A stretch of DNA of 11,492 nucleotides, taken from NCBI GenBank assembly GCA_946481425.1, contig CAMLNT010000069.1, forward strand, positions 1 through 11,492, written 5' to 3'. This DNA comes from an uncultured Brevundimonas sp. GTDB taxonomy: Bacteria; Pseudomonadota; Alphaproteobacteria; Caulobacterales; Caulobacteraceae. The notes below the pieces were generated by a model. The model searched no databases. It was given only the letters and a program-made list of their open reading frames with translations, and had not been told where the DNA came from. Made by a program: the position numbers and the translations under genes. Below, piece by piece: positions 5,441 to 11,492 of this stretch (the first letter of the stretch is position 1; every line of letters starts with the position of its first letter).

Positions 5441-6429
5441 GCACGGCGCAGATCCAGGACGACCCGTTCAAGACGATGGCCTTCGATCCGAAGGATCCGG
5501 ATCCCTGGCTGGCGCTCTATCTGGATCACAGCCTGCCGATCGACGACGTGGCCAAACGATGCCTGCTGATCGGCCAGAGGTCCTGGTCGCGGCGGTGGCT
5601 GTTCCCGGTCTCGCGACCGGCGGTGTTCCTGTGGTTCTGCCTGGTGAAGGTGTTCCGGGCGATCACGCCCAACCATCCGAACCTGAATGGCCTGCTGCAC
5701 AAAACCATCCACTGGGGTTTGCGAACCTTCGGAAGTCCCGAGACCAATACCTTGATCCTGAGGCACTTTCATATCGGCTCGGAGCTGCTGGCATTCATGA
5801 AGCACAACGCCGGGCTGGGCGCGGATGTGGAGCAGGTCACCAGCCATCCCTTGAGGCCGACGCGGCTGAAGGACATCGAGGACAACCTGTTCCTCCAGCA
5901 CGACCTGAACGTCTTCAACTTCATCATCGAGGTGAACAAGGCGCTCAACGCCAAGGGGGTGGAGCTGCTGCCGGCCGAGCAGGTCGATTTCTCAATGATC
6001 TCGGACAGCTTTCCCGAGTTCGAGGAATTCCCCGACCGGCTGTTGAACAAGGTCGATGTGCAGACGGCGGTGGAGTTCTACACGCCGATGTACGCCCTGA
6101 TGCTGCCGCGCGCGGACTTCGTGCGAGCGGCGCATTCGCTGCAGCTGGACGAGACGGTGGCGATCTACATCGCCCGCATCCTGGGCACGGACTACCACCT
6201 GAACTTCATCAAGAACGGCCATCCGATGATCGCCCTGTCGACCTTGCAGGCGGGCTATCGGCTGATGATGCATGGGCTGGATTGCGAGGCCCTGCACGGC
6301 TGGCTGAGAGTGCTCAAGGCGCGGCAGGCGGCGGGACTGCCGATCGACCCGAGATCACCGACGACGGCGGGTGACTGTCACCGTGACACAGGCGTGACAA
6401 CAGCACCAGCAGCATCAACAGCATCATGA
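5437..6429 (+). CDS. Unrecognised His-rich protein, third gene of the ketosynthase-diiron oxidase operon
   Basis: A 330-residue protein I cannot assign to a named family. It begins MSTAQIQDDPFKTMAFDPKDPDPWL. A hydrophobic, Arg-flanked segment at about 52-77 (WLFPVSRPAVFLWFCLVKVF) may associate with membrane. A helical core follows with well-spaced polar residues: RHFHIGSELLAFMKHN (H110, H112, E116, H123), LFLQHDLNVFNFIIEVN (H155, E165), and DYHLNFIKNGHP (H254, H262). Such His/Glu spacing on helices could bind a metal, but this is speculation. The last 30 residues are Thr/Ala/Ser-rich, encoded by a repetitive AGCA-type stretch, and look like a non-conserved tail. The start is TTG 5437 (GAGGAG 7 bases upstream, TTGA overlap with the oxidase stop). 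Tight coupling to the two enzymes implies a role in the same pathway. Confidence 0.85.
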   Translation: MSTAQIQDDPFKTMAFDPKDPDPWLALYLDHSLPIDDVAKRCLLIGQRSWSRRWLFPVSRPAVFLWFCLVKVFRAITPNHPNLNGLLHKTIHWGLRTFGSPETNTLILRHFHIGSELLAFMKHNAGLGADVEQVTSHPLRPTRLKDIEDNLFLQHDLNVFNFIIEVNKALNAKGVELLPAEQVDFSMISDSFPEFEEFPDRLLNKVDVQTAVEFYTPMYALMLPRADFVRAAHSLQLDETVAIYIARILGTDYHLNFIKNGHPMIALSTLQAGYRLMMHGLDCEALHGWLRVLKARQAAGLPIDPRSPTTAGDCHRDTGVTTAPAASTAS

Positions 6430-6634
6430 GCGGCATGCCGACCGTTTGATTTCAGAGGGTTAGGCTTGCGGACTGATGAGGCTCGTGACGCTCGGCGTGA
6501 CGGGCGCGTAATCGACGTTGCCGGAGTGACCGTCGCCCCGACATGGCGGCGACAACCTGATGCGGTGACAGGCCGATCAACCTTTTTCAGAGATGTGGCA
6601 GCAGGCTAGGCGACATCCCCGGCGTCAAGGTGAC
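6371..6634 (+). repeat. Cluster of GTGAC motifs with 11-12-bp phasing
   Basis: Eight same-strand GTGAC motifs occur at 6371, 6383, 6394, 6485, 6497, 6526, 6565 and 6630. The first trio is spaced 12 and 11 bp and the next pair 12 bp, close to one helical turn. The first also forms GTGAC-T-GTCAC with an inverted copy. They cover the 3' end of the third operon gene and the gene-free region after it. Possibly half-sites for a DNA-binding protein; no known regulator is assigned. Confidence 0.45.
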
Positions 6635-6911
6635 AGGGCGTCCTCGTCAGCGGTGAAGCCGCCCCTGCACGCGGCGCGCTGATATAGCGATGTCAAAGAC
6701 CGGTTTCGGACTCTCGCATGGAGCCGGATGAGGGGGGAAAAGATCCGCCATCTTTTTCTGAAACGGCAGCCGATCAATGGCTTGGCGACCGCAGATGAGG
6801 GGATGAAGCGCGGAACTGGACGGGACGACCGGACCTGACCAATGGTGGCCGCAAGATCCGGGATGCGCCGGCAGCCCGTCGCGTCAGGATGGCCCGCCGA
6901 GGAGACTTGCC
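6430..6911. other. 480-bp gene-free region between the ketosynthase operon and the PEP-mutase-like gene
   Basis: No convincing coding region is seen. It holds five of the GTGAC motifs, an AT-rich inverted repeat at 6738-6756, a 10-bp palindrome CGGCATGCCG at 6431-6440 just after the operon stop, and T-runs at about 6582 and 6753. It must contain the operon end and the promoter of the next gene. A TGATATAGC at about 6680 resembles an extended -10 without a matching -35. Small frames at 6690-6731 and 6728-6838 are too weak to call. A small RNA or regulatory region is possible. Confidence 0.5.
6738..6756. repeat. AT-rich inverted repeat AAAAGAT-N5-ATCTTTT
   Basis: A perfect 7-bp inverted repeat with a CCGCC loop, preceded by six Gs and followed by TC. 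As RNA the stem extends to about 10 pairs with G-U wobbles. It stands out in a GC-rich background. It could be an operator, or a weak terminator for the upstream operon, although it is about 310 bp past the stop. Confidence 0.45.
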
Positions 6912-7697
6912 ATGTCACAGTTCAGAGACCTGCACGCCGATGGCCTGCTAGTTCTGCCCAACGCCTGGGACGCGGGGTCGGCGGCGGTTTTGCGCGCGGC
7001 AGGCGCCAGGGCGATCGCGACGACCAGCGCGGGGTGCGCCTGGTCGCTGGGCTGGCCCGACGGCGACGCCTTGCCGACCGAGCGCGCCGTGCAGATGTGT
7101 ACGGATGTGATCCGCGCCGTGCCTGGCCTGCCGGTCAGCGTGGATTTCGAGGGCGGATATTCGGACGATCCGGCCGAGGTCGCGGCGGTGGCGGTGCGGC
7201 TGGTCGAGGCCGGGGCGGCCGGGATCAACATCGAGGATGGGGGCGGCGAACCGGCGGTTCTTGCGTCCAAGATCGCCGCGATCCGCGCGGCGGTCGGGCC
7301 GGACCTGTTCATCAACGCCCGCTGCGACCTGTGGCTGGCGGGAGTAGGCGAGGCTGAGGCCCGTCCCGCCGAGGCGCTGCGGCGTCAGGCGCTCTACGCC
7401 GACGCGGGGTCGGACGGCTTCTTCGCGCCGGGCGTGATCGAGCCTGACGTCATCCGCACGCTCGTCGAAGGATCGAGCCAGCCTCTCAACCTGCTGGCGC
7501 GCCCGGGTCTGCCGGACGCGGAGACGCTGCGGTCGCTCGGCGTGCGGCGGCTCAGCGCAGGCTCATGGATCACGAGCGCCGTTTACGGTCGGGCGAAGGC
7601 GCTTGCGGAGGCCTTCCTCGCGGATGGCCGCTCCGAGCCGCTCGTCGAGGGCGCGATCACCTGGAGCGAGATGAACGCGCTGATGCCGTTGTCCTAG
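6912..7697 (+). CDS. Isocitrate lyase / PEP mutase superfamily protein
   Basis: A 261-residue cytosolic (beta/alpha)8-barrel protein of the PEP-mutase-like branch (PF13714) of the ICL/PEPM superfamily. These enzymes make or break C-C or C-P bonds next to a carboxylate with Mg2+. Visible motifs are LPNAWDAGSA (17-20 NAWD), TTSAGCAWSLGWPDG (about 38-51), SVDFEGGYSDD (77-84, Mg region), GINIEDG (104-110) and FINARCDLWL (134-139). The lyase K-K-C-G-H loop expected after the IED motif is absent, so it is unlikely to be an isocitrate or methylisocitrate lyase. Oxaloacetate-hydrolase, phosphonate or other chemistry remains possible and the substrate is unknown. ATG 6912 is preceded by GAGGAG at 6899-6904. 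It converges on the MFS gene, with stops overlapping in CTAG. No phosphonate-pathway genes are nearby. Confidence 0.93.
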   Translation: MSQFRDLHADGLLVLPNAWDAGSAAVLRAAGARAIATTSAGCAWSLGWPDGDALPTERAVQMCTDVIRAVPGLPVSVDFEGGYSDDPAEVAAVAVRLVEAGAAGINIEDGGGEPAVLASKIAAIRAAVGPDLFINARCDLWLAGVGEAEARPAEALRRQALYADAGSDGFFAPGVIEPDVIRTLVEGSSQPLNLLARPGLPDAETLRSLGVRRLSAGSWITSAVYGRAKALAEAFLADGRSEPLVEGAITWSEMNALMPLS

Positions 7698-8830
7698 CGG
7701 GCTGTTCGCGGAGCGAGTCCCAAGGTGGCGACCAGCATGACAAGGCACAGGCCGCTGGAGGCCGTCAGGGCTAGCCACGGGGAGCGGTCGAGGGCCAGGG
7801 CGAAGGCGGCAGGGGCGGCGGCCTGGAGGTAGCGGGCCGGGGTGAGAATCATCGCCTGCCGCAAGGCGTAGCGGTCGGGACCGAAGACCTGCAGCGGCAG
7901 GACGCCGGAGGCCACAGACAGCAGGCCGTTCCCAAGGCCCTGCCCGACCGCAACAAGCGGCGTGGAGACGATCGCGAGGGCGGCGCCGAGCGGATGGCAC
8001 AGGGTCCCGATCCGGGCGACCAGAACAGGATGGGACCGGCGCAGGACGATCAGGTCAAACAGACGTGCGGCGATAGCGCTGGCGGCCATGAGGCCGGCAG
8101 CCCAGGCGGCCTCGCCCGGCGACAGGCCGAGGTCCGTCAGAAGGCGCGGGAGATGAGCGCCCATGGCGGTCGCCACGGCCCAGGCGCCCGCGAACAGCGC
8201 AGCGAGCTGGAGCATGCGCCGGTCCCAGACGACGGGCGCTGGCGGCTCGGTGGGCGTCGCCGTCCGGGCCCCGTGCGGCAGTCCGGCCAGCGCGAGGGGA
8301 AGGCAGAGCATGACATGGCTCAGCGCCCACAGAAGGCAGGCGGCTCGCCAATCCCACGTCTCGACGGCAAAGCGGCTGACGGGCCAGCCGAGGCCGCCGC
8401 CCAGGGCGCCGATGAGGGAGACGGCGGTGATGCCCGGTCGCGCGGCCGCGCCGCGCACGGCCACGACGACGGCGAAGGCCGTCCCATAGAGCCCCACGCC
8501 CATGCCGAGGCCGAGGGAGGCCACGGCGAACCAAAGCACGGGCGCCGATGGGGCAGCCGCCATCAGGCCAAGCGACAGAGCGAACACCAAATTGGATCCT
8601 GCCAGCACCCACCGGCCGCCATATTGCTCGGTCCAGCGCCCGGCCAGCGGCGTCAGGACGGCGGAGACGAGGAAGGCGACGGACAGGGCGGCGAAAACCG
8701 AGGTCGGCGAGACGCCGAACGTCGTCGCCATCGGGTCGGCCAGCACTCCCAGAAGGTAGTAGCTGGAGGCGAAGGCCACGATCTGTCCGAAACCGAGGAT
8801 GGGCACGACGAGGCGGTCACGGGTCAGCAT
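7694..8830 (-). CDS. MFS transporter, divergent from a LysR regulator
   Basis: A 378-residue integral inner-membrane protein with about 12 predicted helices and a Pro/Thr-rich cytoplasmic loop after helix 6 (ATPTEPPAPVVWD). Supporting stretches are GFGQIVAFASSYYLLGVLADPMA near the start, the motif-A-like GRWTEQYGGRWVL (64-76), GLGMGVGLYGTAFAVVV (107-123), and ARPGITAVSLIGALGGGLGWPVSRFAVETWDWR (130-162). The last is typical of an MFS subgroup often paired with LysR regulators. Substrate cannot be predicted; efflux or uptake of a small organic molecule is usual. The start is ATG 8830, where the family begins. The minus frame stays open far upstream across the lysR gene, but that part is antisense to lysR. 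No strong Shine-Dalgarno is seen. Likely controlled by the LysR protein encoded 54 bp away. Confidence 0.93.
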   Translation of the reverse strand: MLTRDRLVVPILGFGQIVAFASSYYLLGVLADPMATTFGVSPTSVFAALSVAFLVSAVLTPLAGRWTEQYGGRWVLAGSNLVFALSLGLMAAAPSAPVLWFAVASLGLGMGVGLYGTAFAVVVAVRGAAARPGITAVSLIGALGGGLGWPVSRFAVETWDWRAACLLWALSHVMLCLPLALAGLPHGARTATPTEPPAPVVWDRRMLQLAALFAGAWAVATAMGAHLPRLLTDLGLSPGEAAWAAGLMAASAIAARLFDLIVLRRSHPVLVARIGTLCHPLGAALAIVSTPLVAVGQGLGNGLLSVASGVLPLQVFGPDRYALRQAMILTPARYLQAAAPAAFALALDRSPWLALTASSGLCLVMLVATLGLAPRTAR

Positions 8831-8870
8831 GACGCCGAGGTGGCTCGGTTGCCGTCGGGCGGAAAGCGAC

Positions 8871-8885
8871 TTATCGGCAGCATAA
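8871..8885. promoter_or_regulatory. Candidate LysR-type binding site (TTAT-N7-ATAA)
   Basis: In the 54-bp divergent gap between the MFS and lysR genes, TTAT-CGGCAGC-ATAA forms an inverted repeat containing the T-N11-A spacing of LysR boxes (T8872 to A8884). It reaches the first base of the lysR ATG, a position suited to autorepression. The box is very permissive, so this is a candidate only. Confidence 0.35.
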
Positions 8886-9742
8886 TGTTCGAAAAAGTCA
8901 CAGCACGGGGCGGCCTGCCGTCCCTGAGCGGTCTGAGGGCCTTCGAGGCGATGGCGCGGAGCGGCGGAGCGACGGCGGCGGGCCTGGAACTGGGGGTGAC
9001 GCACAGCGCGGTTAGCCGGCAGGTCAAGGCGCTGGAGCGGCATCTGGGCGTGCGACTGTTCGAAGGGCCGAAGCATGCCCTGACCCTGACGGCCGAGGGC
9101 CGGCGGCTGATGATAGAGCTTGGGGATGGTTTCGACCGGATCGAACGGGCCGTGCGCACCGTGCGCGGGCGGCGCGACGTGCGGCTGGCCGTCCACCCAA
9201 GTCTGGCTGTGAAGTGGTTGATCCCCCGCCTGTCGCGGTTCGAGGCTGACCTGCCGGACGTCAACCTGATCCTCAGCGACCTGCCGTCCCAGGCGACGCG
9301 ACAGCGAGGCGCGGACCTCTTGTTGCGTTATCTGGATCGAGAGGCGGCGGGGCCGGAAGCGGTGGTGCTGGCCGAAAACCGCATCGGGCCGGTATGTGCG
9401 CCCCGGCTGTTGGCGGAGGGCCTGACGGCGGCGACGCGCCTGACGGCGCGAACGCACGCCCGCGGCTGGGACGACTGGCGGGCGGTCGGCGGGGAGGCAG
9501 TCGCGGAAGGACCCATCAGGACCCTGAACCATCTGCATTTCGCGCTCGAGGGGGCCCTGGCGGGCCTTGGCGTGGCGATGCTGCCGCAAACGCTGGTGGC
9601 CGATGACGTCGCGGCGGAACGTCTCGTGGCGCCCTATGGATTTCGGTCGGACGGAGGCGTTCTGGCCGCGCTCGTCATGGATTCGGAGCCCCATGCGGCT
9701 ATCCGACGGACACTCCGCTGGCTTAAGACCGAGGCTGCCTGA
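8885..9742 (+). CDS. LysR-family transcriptional regulator (GcvA-like)
   Basis: A 285-residue DNA-binding regulator. The N-terminal winged helix-turn-helix (about 12-70) reads LPSLSGLRAFEAMARSGGATAAGLELGVTHSAVSRQVKALERHLGVRLFEG, with the recognition helix at VTHSAVSRQVKAL. The rest is the effector-binding domain: DVRLAVHPSLAVKWLIPRLSRFEADLPDVNLIL, a central hinge, then HLHFALEGALAGLGVAMLPQTLVADDVAAERLVAPY, all typical of the GcvA/AmpR branch. Length is slightly short of the usual 290-310. The start is ATG 8885. It is divergent from the MFS transporter with a 54-bp gap, the classic layout in which the regulator controls its neighbour and itself. The SLC13 permease lies 76 bp downstream on the same strand and could also be a target. 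The inducer is unknown. Confidence 0.94.
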   Translation: MFEKVTARGGLPSLSGLRAFEAMARSGGATAAGLELGVTHSAVSRQVKALERHLGVRLFEGPKHALTLTAEGRRLMIELGDGFDRIERAVRTVRGRRDVRLAVHPSLAVKWLIPRLSRFEADLPDVNLILSDLPSQATRQRGADLLLRYLDREAAGPEAVVLAENRIGPVCAPRLLAEGLTAATRLTARTHARGWDDWRAVGGEAVAEGPIRTLNHLHFALEGALAGLGVAMLPQTLVADDVAAERLVAPYGFRSDGGVLAALVMDSEPHAAIRRTLRWLKTEAA

Positions 9743-9818
9743 AAGCGGGGCGGCCGTGGCGTTGCAGCCAAGCTGGACCTTTGCGCGTTGAGCCGATGAA
9801 CAGCCACAGGGGCGGCGT

Positions 9819-11492
9819 TTGACACTGCAGCAGGGTCTGGCCTTCGGGCTGGTGGGACTGACGATCCTCGCCTTCGTGTGGGGAAGGTTCCGCTATGACC
9901 TGGTGGCGTGCGTGGCGCTGGTGATCGGGCTGATGATCGGGGTGATCCCGTATGAGTCGGCCTTCGACGGGTTCCGCAACGACGTCACCGTCATCATCGC
10001 CTGCGCCCTGATCGTGTCGGCGGGATTCGCCCGGTCGGGGATCGTGGAATGGGCGCTGAGGCCGTTGATGCCGCGGCTCAAGACCGAAGGCTCGCAGGTG
10101 CCGGTCCTGACCGTGATCGTCACCCTCCTGTCCATGGCGACGAAGAACGTCGGGGCGCTGGCGATCATGATGCCGGTGGCCGCCCAGGTGAACCGGGACA
10201 CCGGGACCTCGCCCTCGCGCCTGCTGATGCCCATGGCGGCGGGCGCGATGGCCGGCGGCATGGTCACCCTGGTCGGCACCTCGCCCAACATCATCGTATC
10301 GGAGGTTCGCCAGGAGATCATGGGCGAGCCGTTCGGCATGTACGACTATTCGCCGGTCGGCCTGATCCTGACCGGGCTGATCGTCCTGTTCCTGATGGTG
10401 GGATACCGTCTGCTGCCCAAGCGCCGACAAGGGTCGGTGGCGATGAACTCGGCCCTGGCGGACAATCCCTATGTGACCGAGGCGCGGGCCCCGGATGACT
10501 GGTCGCACGGCTCCCGCACCGTCACCCAGCTGACCGCGATGGGCGGGGGCAAGGTGCGGCTGCTGGCCGTGATCCGCATGGGCGAACGCAAGGCGCGGCC
10601 GCGCGGCAATGTCGTGGTCCATCCGGGCGACGTGGTGGTGCTGGAAGGCGGCCACGAGGCGCTGACGGGATTCCTTGAGCGATCGAGGATGAAGCTGGTG
10701 CGCGACGACCGGCCCGTGGCGATGACCGGGCCGACCGAGGAACTGGCCATCGTGGAGGCGGTGGTCGGGCGCGACTCGCCGCTGAAGGGGCAGTCAGTGC
10801 GTCAGTCGGACCTTTACGGGCAGCACGGGATCAACCTGCTGGGGGTGTCGCGCAGCGGCTATGAGCTGACGCAACGGTTCCGGACCGCCCGGCTTCAGGC
10901 CGGCGACATCGTGATGTTGCAGGGCGGGGAGAACAGCCTTCCGGGCGCTCTGCAGGCGCTGGACCTGCTGCCGCTGGTGGAGCGCGAGGTGCGGCTGGGT
11001 AGCGTGCGCAAGCGCTTCCTGCCGGCGATGATCCTGGCGATCGCCATGACGCTGGTGGGTCTGGGCGTGATCCACGTGGCGGTGGCCTTCTTTGCGGCGG
11101 CTGTGGCGATCGTGGCGATGGGCGGCCTCAGGATGCGCGACGCCTACAGCGCGCTGGACGGGCCGTTGCTGGTGCTGGTCGCGGCCCTGATCCCCGTGTC
11201 GGACGCGATCCAGCAGACGGGCGGCGCCAACCTGATCGCCGAGGCGCTGAGCGGCCTGTTCGGAGCCATGCCGGGGGTGCTGGCGGTCGGCGGGGTGCTC
11301 CTGGTGTCTATGGCGGTGACGCCGTTCCTGAACAATGCGGCGACGGTGCTCATCATGGCGCCAATCGGCGCCACCCTGGCGCTGCAACTCGGATACCGGC
11401 CCGATCCGTTTCTGATGGCGGTGGCCGTCGGGGCGGCGTGCGATTTCCTCACGCCGATCGGGCACCAGTGCAACACGCTGGTGATGGGGCCG
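9819..11492 (+). CDS. SLC13/DASS-family permease with two internal TrkA-C domains (runs off right edge)
   Basis: 558 codons of an inner-membrane permease; usual length is about 590, so only the last part is missing. Layout: an N-terminal membrane half (about 1-205), two TrkA-C/RCK-C domains (about 226-300 and 308-390), then a C-terminal membrane half from about 396. In the first half GTSPNIIVSE is the SNT-like substrate/Na+ motif (S155), and ATKNVGALAIMMP precedes it. The TrkA-C domains contain RGNVVVHPGDVVVLEGG and TARLQAGDIVMLQGG. In the second half NNAATVLIMAPI and TPIGHQCNTLVMGP carry the second signature motif, with Cys551 where many relatives have Ser or Asn. Such proteins carry dicarboxylates, sulfate or other anions, and the substrate cannot be assigned. 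The start is TTG 9819, the only early in-frame start after a TGA at 9789, with AGGGG about 6 bases upstream. Confidence 0.93.
   Translation, partial: MTLQQGLAFGLVGLTILAFVWGRFRYDLVACVALVIGLMIGVIPYESAFDGFRNDVTVIIACALIVSAGFARSGIVEWALRPLMPRLKTEGSQVPVLTVIVTLLSMATKNVGALAIMMPVAAQVNRDTGTSPSRLLMPMAAGAMAGGMVTLVGTSPNIIVSEVRQEIMGEPFGMYDYSPVGLILTGLIVLFLMVGYRLLPKRRQGSVAMNSALADNPYVTEARAPDDWSHGSRTVTQLTAMGGGKVRLLAVIRMGERKARPRGNVVVHPGDVVVLEGGHEALTGFLERSRMKLVRDDRPVAMTGPTEELAIVEAVVGRDSPLKGQSVRQSDLYGQHGINLLGVSRSGYELTQRFRTARLQAGDIVMLQGGENSLPGALQALDLLPLVEREVRLGSVRKRFLPAMILAIAMTLVGLGVIHVAVAFFAAAVAIVAMGGLRMRDAYSALDGPLLVLVAALIPVSDAIQQTGGANLIAEALSGLFGAMPGVLAVGGVLLVSMAVTPFLNNAATVLIMAPIGATLALQLGYRPDPFLMAVAVGAACDFLTPIGHQCNTLVMGP

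Noticed and set aside
6431..6440. CGGCATGCCG palindrome right after the operon as a terminator
   Set aside because: As a hairpin it leaves only a 3-bp stem and the following T-rich part is interrupted. Not a credible intrinsic terminator.
6690..6838. Two small plus-strand frames (13 and 36 codons) joined by ATGA, the second with GGAG upstream
   Set aside because: Suggestive coupling and a basic peptide, but no recognisable sequence, and it contains the inverted repeat. Too short to support without comparative data.
6625..6918. 97-codon minus-strand frame in the gene-free region
   Set aside because: Composition is Arg/Ser/Pro mixed with no domain or pattern, no clear ribosome site, and it overlaps the next gene's start. 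More likely chance.
7994..8884. Plus-strand frame open upstream of lysR, antisense to the MFS gene
   Set aside because: The family similarity begins exactly at ATG 8885. The upstream part is Gly/Arg/Gln-rich and antisense to the transporter.
8831..9694. Minus-strand frame open upstream of the MFS gene
   Set aside because: It is antisense to the LysR coding region and has no transporter-like sequence before ATG 8830.
9723..11465. Long His/Arg/Gln-rich minus-strand frames across the SLC13 gene
   Set aside because: They are antisense to a permease with signature motifs. The odd amino-acid content is a complement artefact.
1..11492. CRISPR arrays, tRNA/rRNA genes, insertion sequences, prophage or defence genes
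   Set aside because: None seen on either strand. There are no regularly spaced repeats with spacers, no transposase motifs and no terminal inverted repeats with flanking duplications.

Overview
The window is GC-rich, compact DNA from a bacterium, most likely an alphaproteobacterium of the Caulobacterales type (Brevundimonas, Caulobacter or Phenylobacterium-like). Four things suggest this: strong G/C third-position bias, a UvrB with a long N-terminal extension, a GTTC-N7-GTTC direct repeat of the alphaproteobacterial LexA type at uvrB, and a short flagellar-rod-like protein. This placement is inference. No rRNA, tRNA, CRISPR array, transposase or phage gene was seen, and the segment reads as chromosomal.

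Left part (1-3500). The 5' portion of uvrB (nucleotide excision repair) runs leftward off the window edge. A candidate LexA operator lies across its upstream start codon. Divergent from it is a lipoprotein with an extensin-like C-terminal (LAS/VanY-type peptidase) domain. Then come a small Cys/His-rich protein on the minus strand, a four-helix inner-membrane protein of unknown function, a DUF1428 (YbaA-like) protein, and a 70-residue protein that looks like only the N- and C-terminal helices of a flagellar rod/hook protein.

Centre (3612-6429). This is the most interesting part: a tightly coupled three-gene operon. It encodes a KAS III (FabH/DarB-like) ketosynthase with an intact Cys-His-Asn triad, a haem-oxygenase-fold diiron oxidase (HDO/TenA-PqqC-like), and a 330-residue His-rich protein I do not recognise. 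Stop and start codons overlap at both junctions (TGATG and TTGA). The likely logic is that the ketosynthase makes a beta-keto or condensed acyl product, the oxidase modifies or cleaves it, and the third protein takes part in a further step. The product is unknown.

Right part (6430-11492). A 480-bp gene-free stretch holds clustered GTGAC motifs and an AT-rich inverted repeat. It is followed by a PEP mutase/isocitrate-lyase superfamily protein, convergent with an MFS transporter. That transporter diverges over 54 bp from a GcvA-like LysR regulator, the classical arrangement of a regulator and its target. Last is an SLC13/DASS-type permease with two internal TrkA-C (RCK-C) domains, cut by the right edge just after its second signature motif.

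A recurring architectural feature is that all three convergent gene pairs (at 1926, 2903 and 7694) meet in the same four-base CTAG, where the two TAG stops overlap on opposite strands.
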